From Pedobacter cryoconitis (GTDB lineage: Bacteria > Bacteroidota > Bacteroidia > Sphingobacteriales > Sphingobacteriaceae): a stretch of 64,000 bases of DNA. The stretch spans positions 682,001 through 746,000 of the forward strand of contig NZ_CP014504.1 in assembly GCF_001590605.1 (NCBI RefSeq), read 5' to 3'. Made by a program: the position numbers and the translations under genes. A model generated the notes under the pieces. The model did not search any database, was not told the origin of the DNA, and saw nothing but the letters and a program-made list of their open reading frames with translations. Below are positions 27,460 through 36,665 of the stretch, piece after piece. How positions within the stretch are numbered: the stretch's first letter is position 1; each line of letters starts with the position of its first letter.

Positions 27460-30400
27460 ATGAGAAAAGTTATACAAAACGTATATTCTCCCTTTTGGCT
27501 GTTGACAAAAAAAGTATTTGTTGTAACTGCAATAAATGCCTTGCTGCTCTCAGTCCAGTCTACAAAAGCTTCTGAAATGACGACCTTAAATGTCCGTCAG
27601 CAAGTGATAAGCGGTACGGTCCACGATGAAAAAGGGGGCGTGTTTCCTGGTGTTGGCGTCACTGTCAAAGGTACGGCCATTACAACAGTTACCAACGCAC
27701 AGGGTAAATACTCCATTAAGGTTTCTTCCGATAATGCAGTACTGGTATTTAGTTATGTAGGTTATGCCAGCATGGAACTTCCTGTCAATGGAAAAACTGT
27801 TGTGGATGCCAGGCTTTCGGCCGATGACAGATCGCTGAACGAACTGATTGTTGTAGGTTATGGTACGCAAAAAAAGGAAACCGTAACAGGCTCAATCTCG
27901 CAGGTTAAAGGTTCAGACCTGGTTAAAAGCCCGCAACCCAACCTGTCTAACGCGCTTGCAGGGAGATTCTCCGGTGTAGTGATCAGCAACAGAGGTGGGG
28001 AGCCAGGTTATGACGGATCAAATATCACCATTCGGGGGCAGGCAACAACCGGCAGTAATAGTGTGCTGGTCGTAGTTGACGGGGTTCCTGGACAGGTTGG
28101 AGGACTGGAACGTCTGGATCCGAATGATATTGAAAGTATATCGGTATTGAAAGATGCCTCGGCTGCGATTTATGGAAACCGCGCTGCCAATGGTGTCATT
28201 TTAGTGACTACTAAAAGAGGTAAGACTGGTAAACCTACAATCAGTTACAGTTTTAATCAGGGTTTCAGTTCCCCGACACGTTTACCAAAACTTGCAGATG
28301 CTGCGACTTATGCACAAATCATGAATGAGATCAATTTCGATTCCAGTCCCTCAGGAGGAATGAATCAATCTTACAGTGATGCGCAGATACAAAAATTCAG
28401 GGATGGGTCCGATCCATTATTGTTTCCAAATACAAACTGGACTAAGACCGTACTGAAGGATGTGACCACACAAAGTCAGCACAGCCTGTCTGTAAGTGGT
28501 GGTAGTGAAGACGTTAAATATTTTGTTTCGCTAGGGGCTATCAATCAGAACGGACTCTTTAAAAATGGGGTAACCAGCTATAAACAATACAATTTCCGGT
28601 CAAATATTGATGCTAATATCAGTAAACGCCTGAAAATCGGATTATCACTGGCCGGAAGGGAAGAAAACCGTGAATTTCCAATTACTAAAGCTGATGATCT
28701 GTTCCGTTCACTTTACCGCTCTAAACCTATTGTAGCTCCGTTCTATCCAAATGGATTACCAACAAGAGGTATAGAAGGCTCAAATCCTGCTGTTCTGGTA
28801 AGTGATTTGGGCGGTACAAGTAAAAGCCCTACACAAGTGTTAAATGCTATCTTAAAAGGAAGTTATCAGATCCCGGGAATTGAAGGATTATCAGCTGATG
28901 GATTCTTCGCTGTGGATAAACTCAATACTTTTGTAAAGACCTTTGACAAACCTTATGTACTCTATGACTACAATGCATCAACCGGTATATACGCCCCGGG
29001 GATTTACGGTGGAAATAATCAGAAAGCTACATTAAAGGAATCTCAGCGGCGCGAATCACTCTTGACTTCAAACCTCAAATTGAATTACGCACGCCGCTTC
29101 GGCAAGCATGATATCAATGCTTTTGCCGGCTTTGAACAAAGCAGTAACAATATTGAGTTTTTTGACGCCCAGCGTTTCAATTACCTCTCTAACCAGTTGC
29201 CTGAGTTATCTCAGGGTGGAACAGCCGCTACTGATTTTCTGAACTCCGGTTTTAGTTCAAACTATACCAGAAGGAGTATCATTAGTAAACTGGCTTATAC
29301 CTATGATGACAAATACCTGTTTGAAGGACAACTTCGTCGTGACGGATCTTCAATTTTTTCTAAAGGCAAACAGTGGGGCACCTTTCCTTCAGTCTCTGCA
29401 GGCTGGCGTATCAATAAAGAGAAATGGTTTGAAAACATCAAATTCTTTGATGAGTTGAAACTCAGGGCTTCGTACGGATCACTGGGTAATGACAACGTAA
29501 ATGCTTTTCAATATTATGACAATTACATTTTAGTAGGGAACGGCTTTGTGGCACAGGCACCAGGAGGGACGCCAGCCATCCAGCCGGGAGTTGGCTTGTC
29601 GAAACTGGCCAATCCTGACATTACCTGGGAAGTCTCCCGGAAACTGGATATTGGTATGAATGCAACCTTCCTGAAGAACTTCACTTTTGAAGCCATTTAT
29701 TTCAAACAAAAGCGTTCTGATATTCTTTCCTCACGTAATGCATCCCTTCCTGGTTCCTCAGGTATTGTTAACCCTTATGATGACGGCAGTCCGACTTATA
29801 ATCCTTTAGTACCCTCAGAAAACATAGGTAAAGTTAACAGTGAGGGGTTTGAGGCTACACTTGGCTATACGCATCGTGGCAATGAATTCAACTGGGGCAT
29901 TTCAGGTAACTTCACTTATGCAAAAAGCAAAATCATCTTCATTGATGAAGCTTCGGGTACCTTAAAAGACCAGCGGCAAACAGGCCGTCCATTGAATACT
30001 TATCTTTTGTACAATAGTACAGGGATTTTCCGTACCCAGGCAGAGCTGGATAATACTCCGCATGTTCCAGGTGCAAAGGTTGGTGATTTGATCTATCAGG
30101 ATCTTAACGGAGATGGCGTACTGAATGCGGACGATATGGCCAGGACAAAATATGGTAATATCCCACAGATTACTTATGGTTTTAACCTCAATGCCTCGTA
30201 TAAAAATTTCGACCTGTCTGTATTATTTGCAGGCCAGGCACAGGTAAGCCAGTATGTACTTCCCGAATCAGGCAGTATTGGTAACTTTTATAGCAGCTGG
30301 GCTGATAACAGGTTTAGTGCTGCTAATCCAAATGGTACCTTCCCAAAGGTGTCTGAACGGTCATCTAATTCAATCAGTGGGGGAGCCTACAAAAATAATT

Positions 30401-30633
30401 TCTGGCTTAATAATACGGCTTTTCTGCGACTTAAAAATGTAGAACTGGCCTATAACGTGAAAGCAGATTTTCTGTCAAAAATGAAGATTTCGGGGTTAAG
30501 GGTGTTTGCAAGTGCATTCAATCTGTTTACTATCACTAAAGTAAAAGATTATGATCCGGAGGGCAGCAGTGAAAGCGGGCAGTTCTATCCTCAGCAGCGG
30601 ATCATCAATTTAGGTGCAAACGTTAAATTTTAA
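27460..30633 (+). CDS. SusC-like TonB-dependent glycan transporter, PUL 1
   Basis: A 1057-residue outer-membrane receptor. After an N-terminal signal region (hydrophobic stretch VFVVTAINALLLSVQSTKASE) comes a carboxypeptidase-regulatory-like domain (ISGTVHDEKGGVFPGVGVTV), the SusC signature with TonB box LNELIVVGYGTQKK, the plug (LSNALAGRFSGVVISNRGG, ITIRGQATTGSNSVLVVVDG, GNRAANGVILVTTKRG) and the 22-strand barrel ending INLGANVKF. It imports oligosaccharides captured by the SusD lipoprotein encoded 11 nt downstream. The linked GH30 and GH35 enzymes suggest a galactan or arabinogalactan fragment as ligand. Confidence 0.95.
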   Translation: MRKVIQNVYSPFWLLTKKVFVVTAINALLLSVQSTKASEMTTLNVRQQVISGTVHDEKGGVFPGVGVTVKGTAITTVTNAQGKYSIKVSSDNAVLVFSYVGYASMELPVNGKTVVDARLSADDRSLNELIVVGYGTQKKETVTGSISQVKGSDLVKSPQPNLSNALAGRFSGVVISNRGGEPGYDGSNITIRGQATTGSNSVLVVVDGVPGQVGGLERLDPNDIESISVLKDASAAIYGNRAANGVILVTTKRGKTGKPTISYSFNQGFSSPTRLPKLADAATYAQIMNEINFDSSPSGGMNQSYSDAQIQKFRDGSDPLLFPNTNWTKTVLKDVTTQSQHSLSVSGGSEDVKYFVSLGAINQNGLFKNGVTSYKQYNFRSNIDANISKRLKIGLSLAGREENREFPITKADDLFRSLYRSKPIVAPFYPNGLPTRGIEGSNPAVLVSDLGGTSKSPTQVLNAILKGSYQIPGIEGLSADGFFAVDKLNTFVKTFDKPYVLYDYNASTGIYAPGIYGGNNQKATLKESQRRESLLTSNLKLNYARRFGKHDINAFAGFEQSSNNIEFFDAQRFNYLSNQLPELSQGGTAATDFLNSGFSSNYTRRSIISKLAYTYDDKYLFEGQLRRDGSSIFSKGKQWGTFPSVSAGWRINKEKWFENIKFFDELKLRASYGSLGNDNVNAFQYYDNYILVGNGFVAQAPGGTPAIQPGVGLSKLANPDITWEVSRKLDIGMNATFLKNFTFEAIYFKQKRSDILSSRNASLPGSSGIVNPYDDGSPTYNPLVPSENIGKVNSEGFEATLGYTHRGNEFNWGISGNFTYAKSKIIFIDEASGTLKDQRQTGRPLNTYLLYNSTGIFRTQAELDNTPHVPGAKVGDLIYQDLNGDGVLNADDMARTKYGNIPQITYGFNLNASYKNFDLSVLFAGQAQVSQYVLPESGSIGNFYSSWADNRFSAANPNGTFPKVSERSSNSISGGAYKNNFWLNNTAFLRLKNVELAYNVKADFLSKMKISGLRVFASAFNLFTITKVKDYDPEGSSESGQFYPQQRIINLGANVKF

Positions 30634-30644
30634 ATCTTATCAAA

Positions 30645-32342
30645 ATGAAGTACAAATATAACCTACCAGTTTTTATTTTATTAGTTAGTGTACTGGCACT
30701 GAGCTCATGTAAAAAAGATTTTCTGGACGTTACTGCAACTGACAGAATTCCCACCGTTACGCTGGAAACCGATACAGCAGTATTTGAAGCTTTTGTAATC
30801 AACTCTTACCTTGGTACAAGACTTCAGAGTAAAGAAGCAGAAGGAACCAATCCCGGATTTGGGCGGGGTTTTGAATACAGTATGTGGAGCTCGCTGACTG
30901 ACGAATCCATTTATAACAATGATGACGATACCTGGTTGATCCAGCGGGGGCAGCTGGCGCCGGAGAACCTGGGTGCACTAGGCGCACTATGGGGCAGAAG
31001 TTACCGGAGTATACGTGAATGCAATTATGCATTAAGTGTTTTAACCAAAATCCAGATGAGTGCGGGTCGTAAAAAAAGGCTTGAAGGAGAGCTCAAATTT
31101 ATAAGGGCATTCCGTTATCAGGACCTGATCCGGAATTATGGAAAAGTGGTACTGGTGGGAGATCAGGTACTGGGTTTAAAAGATAATCTGCAGGACCCGG
31201 CCTTATTTAAACGCGCTACAATTAAAGAAGGGATGGATTACGCAATCGCCCAGCTGGATGACGCAGTATCGAAATTACCGCTGGACAATAGTGGTGAATG
31301 GATGGCAGGCAGGGCCACAAAAGGTGCTGCCCTGGCATTAAAATCAAGACTTACACTTTATGCAGCCAGCCCTTTATATGCTGCAGGTAGCTGGGAAGCT
31401 GCTGTTGCAGCGGCACAACAAGTCATCAGCCTCAATAAATACAGCATTTATCAGGGAGGGTATGGTAATTTATTTTTGACCAATCAAAGTAATGAGTCTA
31501 TATTCGAACGCCTGTACACCAAGAATGCCAATCACGTGCATCTGGAGATTGCAAACGGACCAAATGGCTATGGAGGTTGGGCAGGAAATACACCAACCCA
31601 GACCCTGGTAGAGGCTTATGATTTGACCAACGGTTTACCTGCAAATATCACCAACCCGCTTTATGATCCGGCCAAACCCTATGAAAACCGCGATCCGCGC
31701 TTTAAAGCTACTGTCTTGTATAATGGCGCTCCATACCGCGAACGTAATATAGAAACTTTTATACCGGGTGGAAGAGATAGCAAGGATGGAAATGACAACT
31801 GGAACACCACAAAAACGGGTTACTATCTTAAGAAATTCATGAATGATGCTTATCCTTTACAAAATCCGTGGGGTAATGCGGGTTTCCAGCCATGGATCTA
31901 TTTCAGATATGCCGAAATACTACTTAATCTCGCTGAAGCTTCAAATGAAGTCTATGGACCAGATGCAGTAGGGGCTGGCGCAACGATGAGTGCACGTCAG
32001 GCTATCAACATGATCCGCTCCAGAGCAGGGGTAAACATGCCGCCAGTTACAGCAGCATCTCAGAGCGATATGCGCACAGCGATCAGACATGAGCGTCAGA
32101 TCGAGCTGGCATTTGAAGAACATCGTTTCTATGATGTCAGGAGATGGAAAATTGCTGAAGTGACCGAGAATTTGCCATGCAGAGGGGTGATCATTACTAA
32201 AAATACCGATGGCAGTTTTACCTATACTTCAAAGATAGCACTGGATGGGCGCAAGTTCGAAACCAAGCATTACTGGCTGCCAATTCCCAGGGCCGAAATT
32301 CTTGCTTCAGGCAACCTGCTGGAACAAAATACCGGGTATTAA
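30645..32342 (+). CDS. SusD-like surface glycan-binding lipoprotein, PUL 1
   Basis: The signal peptide ends with lipobox LSSC (Cys at residue 22), followed by KKDFLDVT as in most SusD/RagB proteins. The N-terminal TPR-like helices (ALWGRSYRSIRECNYALSVL; LEGELKFIRAFRYQDLIRNYG) and the C-terminal RagB part (FRYAEILLNLAEASNEV; INMIRSRAGVNMP; IRHERQIELAFEEHRFYDVRRW; YWLPIPRAEI) are complete. It acts at the cell surface as the lid and ligand binder for the upstream SusC. A hairpin terminator lies 32 nt after the stop and may lower expression of the enzyme genes that follow. Confidence 0.95.
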   Translation: MKYKYNLPVFILLVSVLALSSCKKDFLDVTATDRIPTVTLETDTAVFEAFVINSYLGTRLQSKEAEGTNPGFGRGFEYSMWSSLTDESIYNNDDDTWLIQRGQLAPENLGALGALWGRSYRSIRECNYALSVLTKIQMSAGRKKRLEGELKFIRAFRYQDLIRNYGKVVLVGDQVLGLKDNLQDPALFKRATIKEGMDYAIAQLDDAVSKLPLDNSGEWMAGRATKGAALALKSRLTLYAASPLYAAGSWEAAVAAAQQVISLNKYSIYQGGYGNLFLTNQSNESIFERLYTKNANHVHLEIANGPNGYGGWAGNTPTQTLVEAYDLTNGLPANITNPLYDPAKPYENRDPRFKATVLYNGAPYRERNIETFIPGGRDSKDGNDNWNTTKTGYYLKKFMNDAYPLQNPWGNAGFQPWIYFRYAEILLNLAEASNEVYGPDAVGAGATMSARQAINMIRSRAGVNMPPVTAASQSDMRTAIRHERQIELAFEEHRFYDVRRWKIAEVTENLPCRGVIITKNTDGSFTYTSKIALDGRKFETKHYWLPIPRAEILASGNLLEQNTGY

Positions 32343-32373
32343 ATCTGGTAAATGAAATATGTTCAAATTTAAG

Positions 32374-32403
32374 ACGTCCGGAATTAACCTTTCCGGACGT
32401 TTA
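32374..32403 (+). terminator. Hairpin between susD1 and GH30
   Basis: A perfect 10-bp stem (ACGTCCGGAA / TTCCGGACGT) with a 7-nt loop is followed by TTTAATCCTTT. It looks like an intrinsic terminator with a poor U-tract. Placed between susCD and the enzyme genes, it could act as an attenuator that keeps transporter mRNA more abundant than enzyme mRNA. Confidence 0.55.
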
Positions 32404-32427
32404 ATCCTTTAGTCTAATTAGAAAGAT

Positions 32428-33942
32428 ATGTCTGGAACTAAAAGTTCTGTTATTGCAATTATATTTTTTGAAATATTGATGGCGCTTCCTTTTTTGATAA
32501 GCGCGCAGGGGATTAATCCTGTTAAAGTTGAAATCGATCTCCGGCATCCTGCACAGGTGATTGAGGGATTTGGTGCTTCTGATGCCTGGTCCTGTCAATA
32601 TGCGGGGTTATGGCCGGAAGAAAAAAAGAAGAAGATGGCCGATTTGCTTTTCAGCCGCGAGCTTGACCATCAGGGAAAGCCAATTGGGATTGGCCTGAAT
32701 TTCTGGCGTTTCAGTATAGGTGCCGGAAGTGCAGAGCAGGGTGAAGCAAGCGATATCAAAAACGAATGGCGGAGACAGGCTTCATTTTTAAAATTAAATG
32801 GAAAATATGAGGATGATGCTATGACGGGCCAGTTGTGGTTTATGAGCGCGGCCAAGGCAAGGGGCGTGAAGAATTTTCTGGGGTTTGTCAACAGCCCTCA
32901 TGTTAACTTTACCTTAAACGGGAAATCTTATTCTGGTGATGGCAAATGTAACTTCGACTTTAGCAAGACAGCTGCTTTCTGCCAGGATCTGATCAGCAAC
33001 ATTCAAATTATAAAAAAACGTACAGGCATCACATTAGACTACATCAGTCCTGTAAATGAACCTCAATGGAAGTGGAATGAGGCTAAGCAGGAAGGTTCCC
33101 CTTATACAAACAAGGAGATCGCCCAACTGACCAGAGCACTAAGTTTGTCACTGAAAAAGGCAGATCTCAATACTAAAATACAAATTGCGGAAGCCGGGCA
33201 GCTGGATTACCTGACCAATCACAAAGATTCGCTCAAAAGCCGGCAAGTAAGCTATTTCTTTGATAAAAAATCTCCGGGTTATCTTGGTGACCTGTACAAT
33301 ATAGACCAAAGCATTTCAGGACATAGTTATTTTACCACAAGTTCTGAAGATAGGTCAGTACGTATAAGAAGTGCAGTGGCCAGTGAAGTAGAAAAAATTA
33401 AGGGGCTCCGCTTTTGGATGTCGGAGTACTGTATTCTTGGAGACAGCCTGATGAAAGGAGAAGGCCGGGATACTGGGATTTCTCCGGCATTATTTATTGC
33501 AAAACTTATTCACCACGATTTAAGCTATGCGAATGCAACCTCCTGGCAATGGTGGCTTGCCATTTCACCAAATGATTATAAAGACGGATTGGTTTATATA
33601 GATAAAAACAAAACGGATGGCAAAGTATACGAAAGCAAAATGCTTTGGGCCCTGGGGAACTATAGCCGCTTTATACCTGCAGGGAGCCACAGGCTACCTG
33701 TGAAACTGGAGAACGCTGATCAGGTTTACGTATCCGGTTTCCGCAATCAGGGGAAAATTATCATTGTAGTTGTCAATTCCAGAAAAGAAGCCGCTTTACT
33801 TGAAATCAATGGCATTCATAAAAAACAAATAAAAACCTATACCACATCAACTACATTAAACCTGGCTCCTTCCACATCAAATTCAAATTTGATCCGTGTT
33901 CCACCTGAGTCAATAACTACACTCCTAACTGATGAAAAATAA
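32428..33942 (+). CDS. GH30-family glycosidase, probably endo-beta-1,6-galactanase type
   Basis: A signal sequence (residues 1-24, ending LISAQG) precedes a clan GH-A barrel with a side beta-domain, as in GH30. Visible motifs: VIEGFGASDAWSCQYAGLWP, GLNFWRFSIGAGSAEQG, acid/base Glu in YISPVNEPQWKW, nucleophile Glu in FWMSEYCILGD, and a C-terminal beta-sandwich. The Trp-rich start and the sequence around NEPQW resemble GH30 enzymes that cut beta-1,6-galactan (subfamily 5-like) more than glucocerebrosidases or xylanases. With GH35 downstream (11-nt overlap) it would trim arabinogalactan side chains. Subfamily assignment is by eye. Confidence 0.82.
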   Translation: MSGTKSSVIAIIFFEILMALPFLISAQGINPVKVEIDLRHPAQVIEGFGASDAWSCQYAGLWPEEKKKKMADLLFSRELDHQGKPIGIGLNFWRFSIGAGSAEQGEASDIKNEWRRQASFLKLNGKYEDDAMTGQLWFMSAAKARGVKNFLGFVNSPHVNFTLNGKSYSGDGKCNFDFSKTAAFCQDLISNIQIIKKRTGITLDYISPVNEPQWKWNEAKQEGSPYTNKEIAQLTRALSLSLKKADLNTKIQIAEAGQLDYLTNHKDSLKSRQVSYFFDKKSPGYLGDLYNIDQSISGHSYFTTSSEDRSVRIRSAVASEVEKIKGLRFWMSEYCILGDSLMKGEGRDTGISPALFIAKLIHHDLSYANATSWQWWLAISPNDYKDGLVYIDKNKTDGKVYESKMLWALGNYSRFIPAGSHRLPVKLENADQVYVSGFRNQGKIIIVVVNSRKEAALLEINGIHKKQIKTYTTSTTLNLAPSTSNSNLIRVPPESITTLLTDEK

Positions 33943-35800
33943 GCAGATGAATAAGTTTCCAATGAAAATATTAAAATATACTTTTTTCTTAATGGCCATT
34001 CTTCTGGCTATAATCACTGAAATTAACCCTGCACAGGCACAACACACTTTTACCCTGAGTGACAGTACATTTTTATTAGACAATAAGCCCTTCCAGATCG
34101 TCTCAGGGGAGATACATTATCCCAGAGTTCCAAGAGAGGCCTGGAGACACCGCATGAAGATGGCGAGGGCGATGGGACTCAATACAATTGGAACTTATGT
34201 GTTCTGGAACCTGCATGAACCTGAAAAGAACAAGTTTGATTTTGGCGGTAACAATGACATTGCTGAATTTGTGAAAATAGCTAAGGAAGAAGGGCTGTGG
34301 GTAATTTTAAGACCAAGCCCCTATGTTTGTGCAGAATGGGAGTTTGGCGGGTACCCTTACTGGTTGCAAAATGAAAAAGGGCTGATTGTAAGGAGTAAAG
34401 AAAGCCAGTACCTTAAAGAATACCAAACCTATATCAAAGCGTTAGGTAAGGAATTGGCCCCTCTGCAAATTAGCAATGGTGGAAATATACTCATGATCCA
34501 GGTAGAAAATGAATATGGTTCTTATAGCAATGACAAAGAATACCTTGCTATTAATCAAAAACTATTCCGTGAAGCAGGGTTTAATGGATTGCTATACACT
34601 TGCGATCCGGAATCTGATCTGGAAAAGGGGTATTTACCAGGACTATTGCCAGCCATTAATGGGCAGGACAATCCTGAAATTGTAAAACGTAAAATCAGAA
34701 CTTTGAATGGTGGTAAAGGCCCGTTTTTCATCGCAGAATGGTACCCTGCATGGTTTGATTGGTGGGGGGCTCCTCATCATACCGTCCCGGCTGAGCAATA
34801 TACAGGTAAGCTGGATTCGGTATTAAAGGCTGGTATTTCTATTAACATGTACATGTTCCACGGAGGGAGTACCCGTGATTTTATGAATGGTGCCAATGCT
34901 AAAGATACTACCCCTTATGAACCACAAACCAGCAGTTACGATTATGATGCGCCTTTAGATGAAGCAGGTAATGCGACAGACAAGTTCATGAAGTTCAGGG
35001 CAGTTATTCAGCGTCACTTGCCTGTTGGACAGGTGCTTCCTGAGGTTCCGGCGAATAAGCCATCTATGGTTATCCCGGCAATCCGGCTTCAAGCTGCCAT
35101 TAAATTAGCTGATCTTTTAACTACTCCGGTACATAGCCTCAAACCGATGACTTTTGAAGACCTGAATCAAGCCTATGGATTTGTATGGTACCGCACACAG
35201 CTCGAGGGTGGTAAGACAGGTATCCTTAAAATAAAAGGTTTAAGAGATTATGCTGTGATCATGATCAATGGAAAACGTGCCGGTATTTTGGATCGGAGGA
35301 ATGCTCAGGATAGTTTGTCTCTTAAACTGGCGCCAGGAAAGGTAGTCCTTGATATTTTAGTGGAAAACCTTGGCAGGGTTAATTATGGCCCCAATTTACT
35401 GAAGAATAAAAAAGGGATTACAGGTGATGTGACTTTTGCAGGTACTGAACTTCAGGATTGGGATATGTTCAAATTCCCTTTCAAAGAGGTTAAAAGTTTG
35501 AAATTCAAGCCAGGTTACCATGCTGATCATACCCCGGTAATCAGAAAAGGAACATTTATGCTGGATAAGGTTGCAGACACTTATCTGGATATGAGAAACT
35601 GGGGCAAAGGTATGGTTTGGGTAAATGGTAAAAACCTGGGGAAATACTGGGAAATAGGGCCGCAGCAAACGCTTTATTTACCTGTAGAATGGCTTAAGAA
35701 AGGTGAAAATGAAATTATTGTGCTGGAACTTTACAAGCCTGAACAGCAATCATTAACGGGACTTGATAAACCAATTCTGAATCAATTGCATCTCCGGTAA
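33932..35800 (+). CDS. GH35 beta-galactosidase
   Basis: After a signal peptide (AILLAIITEINPAQAQ) the GH35 barrel shows FQIVSGEIHYPRVPREAWRH, GLNTIGTYVFWNLHEP, LRPSPYVCAEWEFGGYPYWL, acid/base Glu in QVENEYGSYSNDK and nucleophile Glu in FFIAEWYPAWFDWWG, followed by the C-terminal galactose-binding-like domains (to NEIIVLELYKP). It removes terminal beta-galactose, probably in the periplasm. The start overlaps the GH30 gene by 11 nt, so the two are translated together. An in-frame ATG 15 nt downstream is an alternative start with little effect on the signal peptide. Confidence 0.94.
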   Translation: MKNKQMNKFPMKILKYTFFLMAILLAIITEINPAQAQHTFTLSDSTFLLDNKPFQIVSGEIHYPRVPREAWRHRMKMARAMGLNTIGTYVFWNLHEPEKNKFDFGGNNDIAEFVKIAKEEGLWVILRPSPYVCAEWEFGGYPYWLQNEKGLIVRSKESQYLKEYQTYIKALGKELAPLQISNGGNILMIQVENEYGSYSNDKEYLAINQKLFREAGFNGLLYTCDPESDLEKGYLPGLLPAINGQDNPEIVKRKIRTLNGGKGPFFIAEWYPAWFDWWGAPHHTVPAEQYTGKLDSVLKAGISINMYMFHGGSTRDFMNGANAKDTTPYEPQTSSYDYDAPLDEAGNATDKFMKFRAVIQRHLPVGQVLPEVPANKPSMVIPAIRLQAAIKLADLLTTPVHSLKPMTFEDLNQAYGFVWYRTQLEGGKTGILKIKGLRDYAVIMINGKRAGILDRRNAQDSLSLKLAPGKVVLDILVENLGRVNYGPNLLKNKKGITGDVTFAGTELQDWDMFKFPFKEVKSLKFKPGYHADHTPVIRKGTFMLDKVADTYLDMRNWGKGMVWVNGKNLGKYWEIGPQQTLYLPVEWLKKGENEIIVLELYKPEQQSLTGLDKPILNQLHLR

Positions 35801-35824
35801 CATGCAATTGATTCACGGAAACTC

Positions 35825-36535
35825 TTATCCGGATATTAATTTATCCGGATTAGGGATGAAGTTTAAAAAGGCCTGAAAGTTTGCTATGTACTTTTTCTTG
35901 TCAAGTTTAAAATAAAAAGCACCTTTTTTTGACGCTGATTTATCTTTTTCAGGGAGTTTGATCAGCAAACCCGTAGAGGTTAATTTTCTGATGAAATTTC
36001 TGTTATCAATATTGGTATTGTACACGTCTTCATATAAACTTTGCAATTGAGGTATGGTGAATTTTTTTGGTAAGAGTTCAAAAAGTATAGGATGAAGCGC
36101 TGCCTTATATCTGATCTTCTTCTTCGCATTTTCTACCATTTCATCATGATCGAAAATTAGTTCTGGTGCATCCTTTAACAAAAACCATTCGGCATGATAT
36201 TGATCCGTAATTTGCATTTTATACTTATTGATATCTATTAATGCAAAGTAAGTCACAGAAAGTGTCCGCTCAATAGGATCTCTTAAAGGATCACCATAAG
36301 CATGAATCTGTTCCAAATAAACACCTTCCAGTCCAGTTAACTGGGTAAGTACCCTATTGGCAGCATTATCCAGACTTTCTTTGGGCCCGACAAAACCACC
36401 CATTAAACTCCATTTATCTTTTTCAGGTTCAAAACCTCTTTTGATCAGGAGCAATTTTAAGTGTTCTCCATCAAATCCAAATATAATGCAATCAACAGCT
36501 ATTAAGAACCGGTCCTGATTTGTATACTTTGTCAT
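35825..36535 (-). CDS. araR: AraR-type NUDIX-domain transcriptional regulator
   Basis: The protein has an N-terminal NUDIX fold (residues 8-145: FLIAVDCIIFGFDGEHLKLL, WSLMGGFVGPKESLDNAA) and a C-terminal winged helix (about 150-225: FTIPQLQSLYEDVYNTNIDN, NFIRKLTSTGLLI). The NUDIX box has lost its catalytic pattern: where REUXEE is expected it reads RVLTQL, so it should bind a ligand without hydrolysing it. This is the layout of NrtR-family regulators, and in Bacteroides an NrtR-type protein (AraR) represses arabinose genes. Five copies of a shared palindrome stand before the arabinose genes here, one of them in its own upstream region, which supports this role and autoregulation. Confidence 0.85.
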   Translation of the reverse strand: MTKYTNQDRFLIAVDCIIFGFDGEHLKLLLIKRGFEPEKDKWSLMGGFVGPKESLDNAANRVLTQLTGLEGVYLEQIHAYGDPLRDPIERTLSVTYFALIDINKYKMQITDQYHAEWFLLKDAPELIFDHDEMVENAKKKIRYKAALHPILFELLPKKFTIPQLQSLYEDVYNTNIDNRNFIRKLTSTGLLIKLPEKDKSASKKGAFYFKLDKKKYIANFQAFLNFIPNPDKLISG

Positions 36536-36600
36536 TGTGTTAAATTAATAAAAAATATGATGTCTTAATTTGAATGTAAAGTTATTATAATACTCATATT

Positions 36601-36640
36601 AATCGTTAGTTTGACGTTTAATATTCTTTTTATACATTAG
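36601..36640 (+). promoter_or_regulatory. AraR-type operator 3 and galM promoter
   Basis: AATCGTTAGTTTGACGTTT (36601-36619) includes TTTG at 36610-36613. TACATTAG follows at 36633-36640 after 19 nt, the same geometry as at 21931 and 38065. It lies between the divergent regulator and epimerase genes, 26 nt before the galM ATG and 66 nt before the regulator start. Confidence 0.78.
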
Positions 36641-36665
36641 TATTACCGAATCTTAAAAACTTAAT

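Noticed and set aside
35827..35850. Hairpin ATCCGGATA/TATCCGGAT between GH35 and the NUDIX gene
   Set aside because: It overlaps the last codons of the NUDIX gene and lacks a T run, so I did not list it as a terminator, though a bidirectional role is possible.
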